A stretch of 64,000 nucleotides of DNA, taken from the NCBI RefSeq assembly GCF_900185615.1, contig NZ_FYAK01000006.1:152437-216436 (forward strand). The letters are read 5' to 3'. The notes beneath the pieces were generated by a model that was not told where the DNA came from, did not search any database, and was given only the letters and a program-made list of their open reading frames with translations. The translations under genes were made by a program, and so were the position numbers. The DNA comes from Photobacterium malacitanum. GTDB lineage: Bacteria > Pseudomonadota > Gammaproteobacteria > Enterobacterales > Vibrionaceae. Shown one piece after another: positions 27,441-37,429 of this stretch (within the stretch, counting starts at the first letter, position 1; each line of letters begins with the position of its first letter).

Positions 27441-27470
27441 AGATAAGGATGACCAATAGGGCCTGGTCAA
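27441..27470 (-). promoter_or_regulatory. Predicted rho promoter
   Basis: Minus-strand TTGACC (27465-27470) and TTATCT (27441-27446) with 18-bp spacing. The spacer includes a 6-bp inverted repeat (TGACCA/TGGTCA) overlapping the -35 box. Confidence 0.45.
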
Positions 27471-27592
27471 GAAATGAACGAAAATGTAATTTCTGTGCGT
27501 TACGTTAACACTAAACGTTCTCTTCGTCTAGCATAGTCGCTAGACAAACCATGCACAACTTAGAAATTGTGCATGGCTCGCAATTATAACAC

Positions 27593-27919
27593 TTATAAGT
27601 TCGCTTCGAGGAACTCTTTCAGCTGAGTTTTTGATAACGCGCCAACTTTAGTTGCAGCAACTGCGCCATCTTTAAACAGCAATAACGTTGGAATACCACG
27701 AATACCAAACTTTGGCGGCGTCGCCGCGTTTTGGTCGATATTTAATTTACCAATCGTTAATTTACCTTCATATTCATCAGCGATTTCATCAAGAATAGGG
27801 GCAATCATTTTACATGGACCACACCATTCAGCCCAAAAATCGACGAGTACCGGGCTCGCAGCATTGACAACATCAGTATCAAAACTTTCATCGGTAAGCT
27901 GCACAATCTTATCGCTCAT
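27593..27919 (-). CDS. trxA: Thioredoxin 1
   Basis: 108-aa cytoplasmic thioredoxin with active site WCGPC (Cys33, Cys36) and nearly the whole E. coli TrxA sequence, for example [23 protein letters not shown] and [14 protein letters not shown]. The start is the ATG at 27919, giving MSDKIVQL, preceded by GGAG 6 bases away. The open frame extends to 28051 but overlaps the divergent rhlB and has no thioredoxin similarity there. It lies between rho and divergent rhlB. Confidence 0.95.
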   Translation of the reverse strand: MSDKIVQLTDESFDTDVVNAASPVLVDFWAEWCGPCKMIAPILDEIADEYEGKLTIGKLNIDQNAATPPKFGIRGIPTLLLFKDGAVAATKVGALSKTQLKEFLEANL

Positions 27920-28031
27920 CTTCCACTCCAACAGTGATTTTGTTAGCTGATATTGAATTAACCAGCAAATCGTTATCCTATTTGAATGGAATACGTTTCG
28001 TATTGCAACCCTAAGCTGATATTCTATAGCA

Positions 28032-29336
28032 ATGAAGACGACACATATCACAGAGCAGAAATTTGCCGAACTAGGGTTAAACCCCCTAGTGCTAAAAGGA
28101 TTGGAAGAGAAAGGGTTTCATAATTGTACCCCGATCCAGGCCTTGGCATTGCCAGTTGTGCTCACTGGCCATGATATCGCGGGACAGGCTCAAACAGGTA
28201 CGGGTAAAACCCTAGCCTTTCTGACCGCTACTTTTAACCACCTATTGGAGAACCCTGCACCAGCAGAGCGTAAAACCAACCAACCGCGAGCGATCATTAT
28301 GGCGCCAACGCGTGAGTTGGCGATCCAAATTTTCAATGATGCATCATCGCTACTTGCGAGCACCGGCCTTAAAGCTGGCCTTGCTTATGGCGGCGAACCT
28401 TATGAAAAACAAAAACAAGTGCTTGATGAAGGTGTCGATATTCTGATCGGTACTTGCGGTCGTATTATCGACTTCTACAAGCAACGTGTTATTGACCTTG
28501 TAAGTATTCAAGTGGTTGTTCTTGACGAAGCAGATCGCATGTTCGATTTAGGCTTCATTAAAGATATTCGCTTCTTGTTCCGTCGCATGCCTGAGCCAAA
28601 AGCACGTTTAAACATGCTGTTCTCTGCCACGTTATCATACCGTGTTAAAGAGCTGGCTTTTGAGCACATGAATAGCCCTGAAAGCGTTGTGGTTGAACCT
28701 GAACAAAAAACAGGCCACCGTATTAAAGAAGAGCTATTCTATCCATCAAACCAAGAAAAAATGCGTTTATTACAAACGTTAATTGAAGAAGAATGGCCTG
28801 ATCGTGCGATTATTTTCGCTAATACTAAGCATCGCTGTGAAGATGTTTGGGGTCACTTAGCCGCTGATGGTCATCGCGTTGGTTTACTTACTGGTGATGT
28901 ACCACAGAAAAAACGTGAGCGTATTCTAGAGCAATTTACGAAAGGTGATATTGATATCCTTGTTGCAACCGATGTTGCTGCTCGTGGTCTACATATACCA
29001 ATGGTTACCCACGTATTTAACTACGATCTTCCTGATGATGCTGAAGATTATGTTCACCGTATTGGTCGTACCGGTCGTGCGGGTGAAAGTGGTCACTCAA
29101 TCAGCTTCGCTTGTGAAGAATACGCCATTAACTTGCCAGCGATTGAAACCTATATCGAGCATGGTATTCCACAATCAAAATATGACTCTGATGCCCTTTT
29201 AGATGATTTACCTGCACCGATTCGCTTACAGCGTAATCCTCGTCAGGGTGGTCGTCGTAATAACCAGCGTCAAGGTCAGGGGCAGTCTCGTCAGCGCAAT
29301 AATCGCCGTCGTCCGCCACAAAACAAACCAGCATAA
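28032..29336 (+). CDS. rhlB: ATP-dependent RNA helicase RhlB
   Basis: 434-aa DEAD-box helicase of the RNA degradosome. Visible motifs: Q motif [10 protein letters not shown], Walker [19 protein letters not shown] in [11 protein letters not shown] in LFSATLS, and [10 protein letters not shown]. The region [14 protein letters not shown] is RhlB-specific. The C-terminal tail (about 390-434) is Arg/Gln/Asn-rich and basic, an RNA-binding extension. Divergent from trxA over about 110 bp, and followed 18 bp later by gppA, so the two are probably co-transcribed. Confidence 0.95.
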   Translation: MKTTHITEQKFAELGLNPLVLKGLEEKGFHNCTPIQALALPVVLTGHDIAGQAQTGTGKTLAFLTATFNHLLENPAPAERKTNQPRAIIMAPTRELAIQIFNDASSLLASTGLKAGLAYGGEPYEKQKQVLDEGVDILIGTCGRIIDFYKQRVIDLVSIQVVVLDEADRMFDLGFIKDIRFLFRRMPEPKARLNMLFSATLSYRVKELAFEHMNSPESVVVEPEQKTGHRIKEELFYPSNQEKMRLLQTLIEEEWPDRAIIFANTKHRCEDVWGHLAADGHRVGLLTGDVPQKKRERILEQFTKGDIDILVATDVAARGLHIPMVTHVFNYDLPDDAEDYVHRIGRTGRAGESGHSISFACEEYAINLPAIETYIEHGIPQSKYDSDALLDDLPAPIRLQRNPRQGGRRNNQRQGQGQSRQRNNRRRPPQNKPA

Positions 29337-29354
29337 ATAAGTTAAAGTATCTCT

Positions 29355-30845
29355 ATGGAAAGAAATTCAGTATCACCGCTTTATGCCGCAATTGATTTAG
29401 GTTCAAACAGCTTTCATATGTGGGTTGTGCGTGAAGTCAATGGCAGTGTTCAGACGCTCGCTAAAATCAAACGTAAAGTACGTTTAGCGGCGGGGTTGAA
29501 TAATCACAACGAACTCAGCCAAGACGCCATTCAACGCGGGCTTGACTGTTTGGCTATCTTTGCCGAACGTTTGCAAGATATCAACCCTGATCATATTCGC
29601 ATTGTCGGTACTGCCGCCTTGCGTACAGCGGTCAATGCTAACGAATTTCTTTCTCAAGCTCACAGTATTCTTGGCTATCCTGTGAGCGTGATTGCGGGTG
29701 AAGAAGAAGCACGTATTATCTATCAAGGGGTAGCGCATACCTCTGGTGGCAGTGATAAACGTCTGGTGGTCGATATTGGCGGCGCCAGTACCGAAGTCAT
29801 TATCGGTGAAGGTTTTGATGCCAGTGCATTGACGAGCCTAAAAATTGGTTGTGTCACATGGCTGGAGCGTTATTTTAAAGATCGCTACCTTACCTCAGTC
29901 AACTTCGATGCCGCTATTAATGGCGCTAAAGAAGCGATTGAAGCCATTATTGAGCGTTACACTCAGCAAGGCTGGGAAACCTGTGTTGGCGCAAGTGGCA
30001 CCGTGCAAGCATTACAAGAAATTATGCTCGCACAAGGCATGGATGAAATCATCACCCTGCCAAAACTTAAACGCCTTCAACGCCAAGCGATGCAATATGA
30101 ACGCTTGGAAGATCTTGATATTGAAGGTTTAACATTAGAACGAGCGCTAGTTTTCCCTAGCGGTTTATCGATTCTAATCGCCCTATTTGAATCATTACAA
30201 ATAGAATCCATGACCCTTGCTGGCGGTGCGCTACGTGAAGGCTTGGTCTATGAAATGATGGATCAAATGCGTCATCACGATGTGTGCTCACGAACAATTT
30301 TGAGCATGCAACAACGGTTTCAATTGGATCATCACCACGCAGATAACGTGAGTGATATGGCATTGGCATTATTAGCCCAGTGTTCAAATTGGCAACTGGA
30401 ACCACCAGCAGAAAACCTCCTTCAAGCGGCAGCCAAATTGCATGAAATTGGCGCTAGCATTGAATTTAAAAAAAGTGGTGAACATGCAGCTTACTTAATT
30501 AAGCACATGGACTTACCTGGTTTCACTCGCGCACAAAAAAATCTTATTGCTGAGTTATTGCGTCGTCATAACGGCCCATTAACTAGCTTACCAGAACAAC
30601 ATGCGTTATCAGCGCCAAGTGCTGCTCGTTTACTGCGCTTGTTACGACTGGCGATTATTTTATGCCATCGCCGCGATCAAAGCTGTTTGCCTCCCTTTAG
30701 CTTACGTATGGAAGACAACAAATTGACTTTGTTATTATCGGCGAAATGGTTGATCAATAATCCGCTCACTCGTAGCGAACTGACCCAAGAAGCCACCCGT
30801 CAAACCGATATGGGCTGGCCAATGGTCGTAACGGCACAAGACTGA
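29355..30845 (+). CDS. gppA: Guanosine-5'-triphosphate,3'-diphosphate pyrophosphatase
   Basis: 496-aa Ppx/GppA phosphohydrolase, converting pppGpp to ppGpp. N-terminal ASKHA fold: [37 protein letters not shown] and [10 protein letters not shown]. The C-terminal HD-like helical domain holds [22 protein letters not shown]. Length matches E. coli GppA (494 aa) rather than Ppx. It follows rhlB by 18 bp. The terminator at 30897-30924 ends the transcript. Confidence 0.93.
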   Translation: MERNSVSPLYAAIDLGSNSFHMWVVREVNGSVQTLAKIKRKVRLAAGLNNHNELSQDAIQRGLDCLAIFAERLQDINPDHIRIVGTAALRTAVNANEFLSQAHSILGYPVSVIAGEEEARIIYQGVAHTSGGSDKRLVVDIGGASTEVIIGEGFDASALTSLKIGCVTWLERYFKDRYLTSVNFDAAINGAKEAIEAIIERYTQQGWETCVGASGTVQALQEIMLAQGMDEIITLPKLKRLQRQAMQYERLEDLDIEGLTLERALVFPSGLSILIALFESLQIESMTLAGGALREGLVYEMMDQMRHHDVCSRTILSMQQRFQLDHHHADNVSDMALALLAQCSNWQLEPPAENLLQAAAKLHEIGASIEFKKSGEHAAYLIKHMDLPGFTRAQKNLIAELLRRHNGPLTSLPEQHALSAPSAARLLRLLRLAIILCHRRDQSCLPPFSLRMEDNKLTLLLSAKWLINNPLTRSELTQEATRQTDMGWPMVVTAQD

Positions 30846-30896
30846 TTAATAGCATTACAAGCTAGCGATGAGGGTTACCCTCTTTGCTCTAGGATC

Positions 30897-30924
30897 AAAA
30901 AAGGCTCCCTAAGGAGCCTTTTTT
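30897..30924. terminator. Bidirectional terminator between gppA and prlC
   Basis: Perfect 12-bp stem AAAAAAGGCTCC (30897-30908) with 30913-30924, loop CTAA. Confidence 0.92.
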
Positions 30925-30953
30925 ATTGGTGAGTGCTTGGTAATCAGCCAGCC

Positions 30954-32996
30954 TTAGCCGGTAATACCACTGTGACGCAGCATTGCATCTAATTGTGGTT
31001 CACGGCCACGGAAACGCTTAAACAGCTCCATTGGCTCTTCACTACCGCCTTTTTCTAACACGCAAGTTAGGAAATCGTTACCTGTTTGCGGGTTAAAAAT
31101 ACCTTCTTCTTCAAAGCGTGAGAATGCATCCGCTGATAATAATTCAGCCCACAAGTAACTGTAATAGCCTGCACTGTAGCCACCAGCAAAAATATGGCTA
31201 AAGCTATGAGGGAAACGTCCCCACTCAGGGCTTGGCACCACTGAAACTTTGTCTTTAACCTCAAACAAGGTCTCTAATACTTGCGCACCCACCTCGGGAT
31301 CGTAGTTAGAGTACAAGCTGAAATCAAACAATCCAAACTCAAGCTGGCGTAAAATAAACATCGCTGATTGGAAATTCTTCGCTGCTAGCATTTTATCCAG
31401 CATCAGTTTTGGTAACGGTTCACCGGTCTCGTAATGCCCTGAAATAAACGCTAATGCCTCTTCCTGCCAGCACCAGTTTTCTAGGAATTGACTTGGTAAC
31501 TCTACTGCATCCCACGGTACACCATTAATACCCGACACCGCAGCCACATCAATCTGGGTTAGCATATGGTGAATACCATGACCCGTTTCATGGAACAAGG
31601 TTGTCACTTCGTTATGAGTGAACAACGCTGGCTGATCGCCCACTGGACGGTTAAAGTTACAAGTTAGATACGCCACAGGTGTTTGTAGACTACCGTCGAT
31701 ACGTGTACGACGCACCACGCACTCATCCATCCATGCGCCACCACGCTTGTGCTCACGCGCGTAAAGATCGAGGTAGAAGCTACCGCGCAATGTGCCTTGG
31801 TTGTCAAAGATGTCATAGAATTTTACCGACTCGTGCCATACTTCCACGCCTTGACGTTGTTTAATGTCGAGACCAAATACGCGCTTAAGCACTTCAAATA
31901 GACCAGCCACCACTTTCTTTTCAGGGAAATATGGACGAAGCTCTTCATCTGAAATGCTGTAACGGTGTTGTTTTAGCTTCTCTGAATAGTAAGCAAAATC
32001 CCACGGCTCTAATTGCTCAACCCCAAATTCATTGCGAGCATAATCACGTAACTCGGCCACTTCACGCTCACCTTGCGGTTTAGCACGATCAGCTAAATCA
32101 TTTAAAAAGCCCAACACTTGATCGGTCGACTGCGCCATCTTCGTCGCTAGTGATTTTTCACCATAATTGCTAAACCCTAATAAACTCGCGATCTCATGAC
32201 TGAGTTTAAGTTTTTCCGCAATAATTTCAGAGTTATCAAACTCACCCGCATTAGGACCACGATCTGAGGCGCGAGTACTGAATGCTTGATACATCTCTGC
32301 TCGTAATTCACGGTTTTCACAATACGTCATTACTGGTAAATACGATGGAATATCAAGCGTAAACAAGTAACCTTGCTCACCCTTGGCTTCTGCATTCGCT
32401 TGTGCTGCTTGTAATGCAGATTCAGGTAAACCACGCAGTTGCTCAACATCGGTGATCACTTTGTTCCATGCCATAGTCGCATCTAGAACATTATTACTAA
32501 AGGTTGAAGCAAGTTCAGACAACCGCTTACTGATATCACCAAAACGCTGCTGTTGCTCTGCAGGTAAACCAATGCCTGATAACTCAAACGCTTTTAGCGC
32601 ATCATTTACGGCTTTTTGTTGAGCTTGACTCAAATCAGCAAAATCTTCACTCGCTTGAATCATTTTATAGGCGTCATAAAGGCCTTTGTGTTGTCCAACC
32701 CAAGTCGCGTAATCTGACAATAACGGTAAGCAGCTTTCATACGCTTGACGTAACTCGGGGCTATTTTTGACCCCATTAAGATGGCCAACTGGCGACCAAA
32801 TACGTCCAAGACGATCATCTAATTCAGCCAGTGGACGACAAATGGTGTTCCAGGTTGGCATTTGTAATTGAGACAGCACTGATTCAACGTTGTTGCGACA
32901 ATCAGTGATCGCTTGTTCAACCGCAGGTTTAATGTGCTCAGGTTTAATATGAGCAAACGGTGGCAAATCAGTCATCGTCAATAATGGGTTAGACAT
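30954..32996 (-). CDS. prlC: Oligopeptidase A (M3 zinc metallopeptidase)
   Basis: 680-aa thimet-type oligopeptidase that degrades signal peptides and small peptides in the cytoplasm. The zinc site HETGH lies in TTLFHETGHGIHHML, with the third ligand Glu downstream (VPWDAVELPSQF). Length equals E. coli PrlC (680 aa). AAGGAAAAG precedes the ATG. It is divergent from rlmJ across about 210 bp; E. coli has prlC, rlmJ and gor together as well. Confidence 0.95.
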   Translation of the reverse strand: MSNPLLTMTDLPPFAHIKPEHIKPAVEQAITDCRNNVESVLSQLQMPTWNTICRPLAELDDRLGRIWSPVGHLNGVKNSPELRQAYESCLPLLSDYATWVGQHKGLYDAYKMIQASEDFADLSQAQQKAVNDALKAFELSGIGLPAEQQQRFGDISKRLSELASTFSNNVLDATMAWNKVITDVEQLRGLPESALQAAQANAEAKGEQGYLFTLDIPSYLPVMTYCENRELRAEMYQAFSTRASDRGPNAGEFDNSEIIAEKLKLSHEIASLLGFSNYGEKSLATKMAQSTDQVLGFLNDLADRAKPQGEREVAELRDYARNEFGVEQLEPWDFAYYSEKLKQHRYSISDEELRPYFPEKKVVAGLFEVLKRVFGLDIKQRQGVEVWHESVKFYDIFDNQGTLRGSFYLDLYAREHKRGGAWMDECVVRRTRIDGSLQTPVAYLTCNFNRPVGDQPALFTHNEVTTLFHETGHGIHHMLTQIDVAAVSGINGVPWDAVELPSQFLENWCWQEEALAFISGHYETGEPLPKLMLDKMLAAKNFQSAMFILRQLEFGLFDFSLYSNYDPEVGAQVLETLFEVKDKVSVVPSPEWGRFPHSFSHIFAGGYSAGYYSYLWAELLSADAFSRFEEEGIFNPQTGNDFLTCVLEKGGSEEPMELFKRFRGREPQLDAMLRHSGITG

Positions 32997-33209
32997 ACGC
33001 TTTTCCTTTATTTTTATCTTATTATTAACATGCGCCCGCGATAGATAAATTTCAATCCTTTGCTCGGTTTAGAGTATAAAAAGGTAGAAATAGCGCATTT
33101 CCTCAATCTTGATAGTAGCAAAGGTTGGCACCATGGTTGGATATTGCCGAATAATTGACGATAATAGCCACTAGCACCCCTGCTTTAGATACCGATAGAG
33201 ACTAATTTC

Positions 33210-34049
33210 ATGCTGAGTTATCGCCACAGCTTTCACGCTGGCAACCACGCAGATGTGGTTAAACACATTGTTCAAAGCCTAATTCTGGATGCACTCAAGC
33301 AAAAAGATAAACCGTTCGTGTATCACGATACTCACTCAGGTGTTGGTCGTTACGATCTGCAAGATGAGCGCAGCGAAAAAACCGGTGAGTTTAAGCAAGG
33401 TATCGCCCGTATTTGGTCTCGTGATGATATTCCGACCGAAATTGGTGCATATATTGATGCAATTAAAGCCCTTAATGACAGCGATGAGTTACGTTACTAC
33501 CCTGGCTCACCTAAGGTGGCGCGCGCGCAAATTCGTGACCAAGACCGCATGGTATTAACCGAATTACACCCAAGTGATTTTCCATTATTGCTGCAAGAGT
33601 TTCGTGGTGATCGCCGAGTTAAGATATACCAAGAAGATGGCTTCGCACGATTAAAAGCCAGCTTGCCCCCCAAAGAACGTCGTGGAGTGGTATTGATTGA
33701 TCCTCCTTATGAGCTTAAACACGAATACCAAGATGTAGTGAAAGCGATTAAGCAAAGCCATAAACGTTGGGCAACAGGCACTTACGCAATTTGGTACCCT
33801 GTGGTTTACCGCGAAACAATTGATAATATGCTTCAAGGTCTAAAAGATTTAGACATTCGTAATATTCTTCAAATTGAGCTTGGCGTTGAGCCAGACACAG
33901 AAGAACGCGGCATGACAGCCTCAGGCATGATTGTGATTAACCCACCGTGGAAACTAGCGGCTCAAATGGAACAGATCCTGCCATGGTTGCAACAAGCCAT
34001 AGCACCGAATCATGGCCATTATAAAGTTGAGTGGATCGTGCCGGAATAA
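33210..34049 (+). CDS. rlmJ: 23S rRNA (adenine(2030)-N6)-methyltransferase
   Basis: 279-aa class I SAM-dependent methyltransferase that modifies A2030 of naked 23S rRNA. Starts MLSYRHSFHAGNHADVVKH as RlmJ does. The SAM site includes DTHSGVGRYDL, and the catalytic motif IV reads DPPYE, the (D/N)PP(Y/F) class for N6-adenine methylation. Length equals E. coli RlmJ (280 aa). Single gene, with a hairpin after the stop. Confidence 0.93.
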   Translation: MLSYRHSFHAGNHADVVKHIVQSLILDALKQKDKPFVYHDTHSGVGRYDLQDERSEKTGEFKQGIARIWSRDDIPTEIGAYIDAIKALNDSDELRYYPGSPKVARAQIRDQDRMVLTELHPSDFPLLLQEFRGDRRVKIYQEDGFARLKASLPPKERRGVVLIDPPYELKHEYQDVVKAIKQSHKRWATGTYAIWYPVVYRETIDNMLQGLKDLDIRNILQIELGVEPDTEERGMTASGMIVINPPWKLAAQMEQILPWLQQAIAPNHGHYKVEWIVPE

Positions 34050-34074
34050 CTGGCTAACATTACTTTTGCACAAT

Positions 34075-34102
34075 CAACAGCCACATTTTGCAGTGGCTGT
34101 TG
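34075..34102 (+). terminator. Stem-loop after rlmJ
   Basis: Perfect 10-bp stem CAACAGCCAC (34075-34084) with 34093-34102. The tail CCTTTCTTT is T-rich but interrupted. Confidence 0.65.
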
Positions 34103-34244
34103 CCTTTCTTTGGTTGCAACCATTATTTTCGATGGTAAAGTAACTTATCAATCGTTTTTTTCGATTTTAAATTCTCGTCACTCAGCCCAATCTTGATTAC
34201 ACTAGGTGACAGTGAATATTCATAACATCTATTGGAGTAAAGTC

Positions 34245-35600
34245 ATGGCAAAGCATTTTGATTACATCTGCATCGGTGGTGGTAGCGGCGGTATTGCATC
34301 TGCAAACCGTGCAGCAATGTATGGCGCTAAAGTAGCAATCATTGAAGCAAAAGCTCTGGGTGGTACTTGTGTTAACGTCGGTTGTGTACCTAAAAAAGTT
34401 ATGTGGCACGGTGCTCAAATCGCTGAAGCTATGCACCTTTACGCAAAAGATTACGGCTTTGATGTTGATGTAAAAGATTTTAACTGGAGCAAACTGGTTG
34501 AAAATCGCGAAGCATACATCAGCCGTATTCATAGCTCTTACGACAATGTACTAGCCAAAAACAACGTTGAAGTCATCAATGGTTTTGCGACTTTCGTTGA
34601 TGCCAAAACAATTGAAGTCAATGGTGAGCATTACACCGCTGATCATATTTTGATTGCCGTTGGTGGTGAGCCAAGCATTCCAAATGTACCTGGTGCTGAA
34701 TACGGTATTGATTCCAACGGTTTCTTTGAACTTAATGAGCAGCCTAAGCGTACTGCCATTGTTGGTGCAGGTTATATCGCGGTTGAAATCGCTGGTGTAT
34801 TAAGTGCCCTAGGTACTGATACTCACCTGTTTGTGCGTAAAGAATCACCACTACGCAGCTTCGATCCAATGATTGTTGATACCTTAGTTGAAGTGATGGC
34901 AGCTGAAGGCCCAACCCTTCACACCCACTCAACGCCTAAAGAAGTGGTTAAAGAAGCTGACGGTTCAATTACATTGCATTTTGAAAACGGTGAATCTCAC
35001 AATACCGATTTACTGATTTGGGCAATTGGTCGTCATCCTGCGACTGACAAAATCAACCTTCAAGCAACAGGTGTTGAAACCAATGCACGTGGCTACATCA
35101 AGGTAGACCAATACCAAGCAACCAATGTTGAAGGTATCTATTGTGTCGGTGACATCATGGAAGGCGGTATCGAGCTAACACCAATTGCAGTTAAGGCTGG
35201 TCGTCAATTATCTGAGCGTCTGTTTAATAACAAGCCAGAAGCGAAGATGGATTACACCTTAGTGCCTACGGTTGTGTTTAGCCACCCACCAATCGGCACC
35301 ATTGGTCTAACGACCCAAGAAGCGATTGAGCAATATGGCGAACAAAATGTCAAAGTCTACCAATCAGGTTTTACAGCAATGTATACCGCTGTCACAAGCC
35401 ACCGTCAGCCATGTAAAATGAAATTAGTATGTGCAGGCGAAGATGAGAAAGTGGTTGGTCTACATGGGATTGGTTATACCGTTGATGAAATGATTCAAGG
35501 TTTTGGTGTGGCAATGAAGATGGGCGCAACGAAAGCCGATTTTGATAGCGTAGTTGCTATTCACCCAACCGGCTCTGAAGAGTTTGTTACCATGCGTTGA
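34245..35600 (+). CDS. gor: Glutathione-disulfide reductase
   Basis: 451-aa flavoprotein disulfide reductase (E. coli 450 aa), FAD- and NADPH-dependent, keeping glutathione reduced. FAD site [14 protein letters not shown]; redox-active Cys42 and Cys47 in [18 protein letters not shown] site [13 protein letters not shown] with basic residues downstream (VRKESPLR); C-terminal catalytic His-Glu in HPTGSEEF. The start is the ATG at 34245, with GGAG 8 bases upstream; the longer frame to 34206 has no support. Ends at the strong hairpin 35621-35666. Confidence 0.95.
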   Translation: MAKHFDYICIGGGSGGIASANRAAMYGAKVAIIEAKALGGTCVNVGCVPKKVMWHGAQIAEAMHLYAKDYGFDVDVKDFNWSKLVENREAYISRIHSSYDNVLAKNNVEVINGFATFVDAKTIEVNGEHYTADHILIAVGGEPSIPNVPGAEYGIDSNGFFELNEQPKRTAIVGAGYIAVEIAGVLSALGTDTHLFVRKESPLRSFDPMIVDTLVEVMAAEGPTLHTHSTPKEVVKEADGSITLHFENGESHNTDLLIWAIGRHPATDKINLQATGVETNARGYIKVDQYQATNVEGIYCVGDIMEGGIELTPIAVKAGRQLSERLFNNKPEAKMDYTLVPTVVFSHPPIGTIGLTTQEAIEQYGEQNVKVYQSGFTAMYTAVTSHRQPCKMKLVCAGEDEKVVGLHGIGYTVDEMIQGFGVAMKMGATKADFDSVVAIHPTGSEEFVTMR

Positions 35601-35620
35601 GCGCACTAACGCTTGATATT

Positions 35621-35666
35621 AAAGCTGGTTAATCCTTTTTAGATATTGGATAACCAGCTTTTTTTT
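35621..35666 (+). terminator. Intrinsic terminator after gor
   Basis: AAAGCTGGTT (35621-35630) pairs with 35652-35661; inner ATCC/GGAT extends the stem. Eight T follow the arm. Confidence 0.88.
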
Positions 35667-35672
35667 GGTCGA

Positions 35673-36269
35673 TTAACCGTGGTGGTGATGATGTCCATCT
35701 TGATGGTTATGGCCACAACTGCATGTTGGCGCAATCACAGTTTGAATTGGAGTTAGCGTAATCTGCGCTAATAATTCTTCTGTGCTGACGGTATTTAATA
35801 AATGCATATTTTCAGCATTGACCGCCATAGGATCTTCAATTGCACGTTGGGTTTGCATCACCGCAACCACTTGTTCAGTTACTGCCGCTGGTAATGACAA
35901 CTCGCGGATCACTTTGATTTCATTGTTAGCTGTATCTAATGCCATCATTGATAATGCTAATGTTGGCGTCGTTGGCTGCTGAAAATACTCCGCCGGGATC
36001 GCTGCTGCATTAAACTGAATATCAAACGCAAGCTCCGCCAATTTAAATACCACTAAACAGCCGCCATTATCAGTTTTCATCAACCCAAATTCAGCAGTGG
36101 CTTCTGCCATCATCTGCTGCTCATCTGCAGTGATACCGTTTAAACCGATAAAAACCATATTGCTCATATCATTGCGGAACATCTCAATAACGGCGCCATC
36201 GCCGGCAACAAATGGATGTTCATCAATGATCTGACCGACATGAAATTGCTGATTTGAATGTGCTGCCAT
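35673..36269 (-). CDS. Unknown protein with histidine-rich, cysteine-containing C-terminal tail
   Basis: 198-aa cytoplasmic protein; I do not recognise the main domain (residues 1-180, mixed alpha/beta, no signal peptide). The last 16 residues, CSCGHNHQDGHHHHHG (183-198), are a textbook metal-binding tail with a CxC and eight histidines, comparable in style to tails of nickel or zinc chaperones such as SlyD, HypB or UreE. No hydrogenase or urease genes are near. The ATG at 36269 has GAGG 7 bases upstream; a second ATG four codons earlier is less well placed. Neighbours give no functional hint. Confidence 0.7.
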   Translation of the reverse strand: MAAHSNQQFHVGQIIDEHPFVAGDGAVIEMFRNDMSNMVFIGLNGITADEQQMMAEATAEFGLMKTDNGGCLVVFKLAELAFDIQFNAAAIPAEYFQQPTTPTLALSMMALDTANNEIKVIRELSLPAAVTEQVVAVMQTQRAIEDPMAVNAENMHLLNTVSTEELLAQITLTPIQTVIAPTCSCGHNHQDGHHHHHG

Positions 36270-36430
36270 GGTGTACCTCATCGTTATTTATGCTCAATCG
36301 TTTCAGTTTACACCAAATCAATCAGCAGTTATGTTATCAATTTATTATTAACCATTACTCAAAAAATAACAATACAACAAAAAACTAAAACACTATTACC
36401 TCACGGTAACAATAATCCTAATTAAGATGC

Positions 36431-36462
36431 AAAAAAAAGCCCTAACAAAATGTTAAGGCTTT
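36431..36462 (-). terminator. Terminator of the cupin gene
   Basis: 12-bp stem (36436-36447 with 36451-36462, one G-T pair) with eight T on the minus strand. Confidence 0.85.
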
Positions 36463-36487
36463 AATATATAACAACTAAATTTGTTTT

Positions 36488-36880
36488 TTATTGTGCTGGT
36501 GCAAAATCTGCAGCTGCTGCACGGTGAGCAGTATAAATTGCTTCACCATCGCTCTCTGCATCAAAGATAACCTTAACATCAGGGCTAAATAAAATAACAT
36601 CGCCAACTTCAGCAACATATTTAGTGCCTGCTTCATCACGCACAACAATTTTACCTTTGGTGATCACTTTATACTCAACAGAATCGTAGAAGTATTCAAA
36701 TTCAACCCCAGGTGCCATTGTGAAATGACCAATGGTTAATGCATTGCTGTTATTGGTTACAGCAACTTCAGCCATATCACTTTTTAAGCCTTCAACTTCA
36801 AGTAATTTGCTTAGATCATTAAGCTTAAAAGTACCTGATTTGATCAGTGTAATACCTGGCTTAGTTGTTAATGTAGTCAT
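36488..36880 (-). CDS. Cupin domain protein (EutQ-like)
   Basis: 130-aa single-domain cupin. The beta-barrel segments are readable: LTIGHFTMAPGVEFEYFYDSVEYKVITKGKIVVRDEAG then GDVILFSPDVKVIFDAES. The usual metal-binding histidines of motif 1 are replaced (EFEYFYDSVEY), as in the EutQ-like cupins of ethanolamine utilisation. No eut genes are in the window, so a role in that pathway is not supported. ATG at 36880 with AAGG upstream. Single gene, divergent from the YjiH-type transporter across 550 bp. Confidence 0.75.
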   Translation of the reverse strand: MTTLTTKPGITLIKSGTFKLNDLSKLLEVEGLKSDMAEVAVTNNSNALTIGHFTMAPGVEFEYFYDSVEYKVITKGKIVVRDEAGTKYVAEVGDVILFSPDVKVIFDAESDGEAIYTAHRAAAADFAPAQ

Positions 36881-36883
36881 CAA

Positions 36884-37429
36884 TAGCGCCTTATTTTTAT
36901 AGTAAGACCACAGTCAATGCAGTGATCTTATTAGGTACAGATGATCAAATTACCATGACAGCAATTGGATCTATTATTGGATTTGGGAGTAACAAAAATT
37001 AATGTTGGCTATTATTTGAAGTTACTTAATAACCTCTACCAACTATTTATTTATGAACATCATCTTCGCGTGATGTTTTCTGATGCAACAAGTGTAACTC
37101 AGCACTTAAAATCAACAATAGCTTAAAAATATAAATACTATTCCTGCACAGTAACAATCAATGCCATATTCACTGCACATATTATTAATAGGTTTTTATT
37201 AAAAAAAAATCAGCCCCACACTTAAGGCTAAAAAATAGCAACTTCGAATAAAAAACCTCAACAATCGCATAATTAACCAACTTTTTTGATTGTAGACTAT
37301 TCCATCTATTCAATAAAAAATGTAATCTTCGACTCCTTATTTATAGAATAATAGTGAATATTTATTCTATCAGACCTCGGGGACACCCCCATTAATTCGG
37401 CCGTATCTACCAGTAGGTTATAAACAAAT
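36884..37429. promoter_or_regulatory. 550-bp AT-rich divergent control region with GC-rich element at its right end
   Basis: No gene is seen. A 7-bp hairpin (AACATCA 37056-37062 with 37071-37077) lies centrally. The last 55 bp before the YjiH start are unlike the rest: GC-rich CCTCGGGGACACCCCC, which can fold as GGGG-ACA-CCCC, then CTACCAGTAG with a CTA/TAG arm. This could be a structured leader or a protein operator. I could not match it to a riboswitch class. Confidence 0.4.

Noticed and set aside
37375..37429. Guanidine or purine riboswitch
   Set aside because: The GGGG-ACA-CCCC loop lacks the ACGR of guanidine-II, and TATCTACC resembles only one joining segment of purine riboswitches; the rest of the fold is absent.
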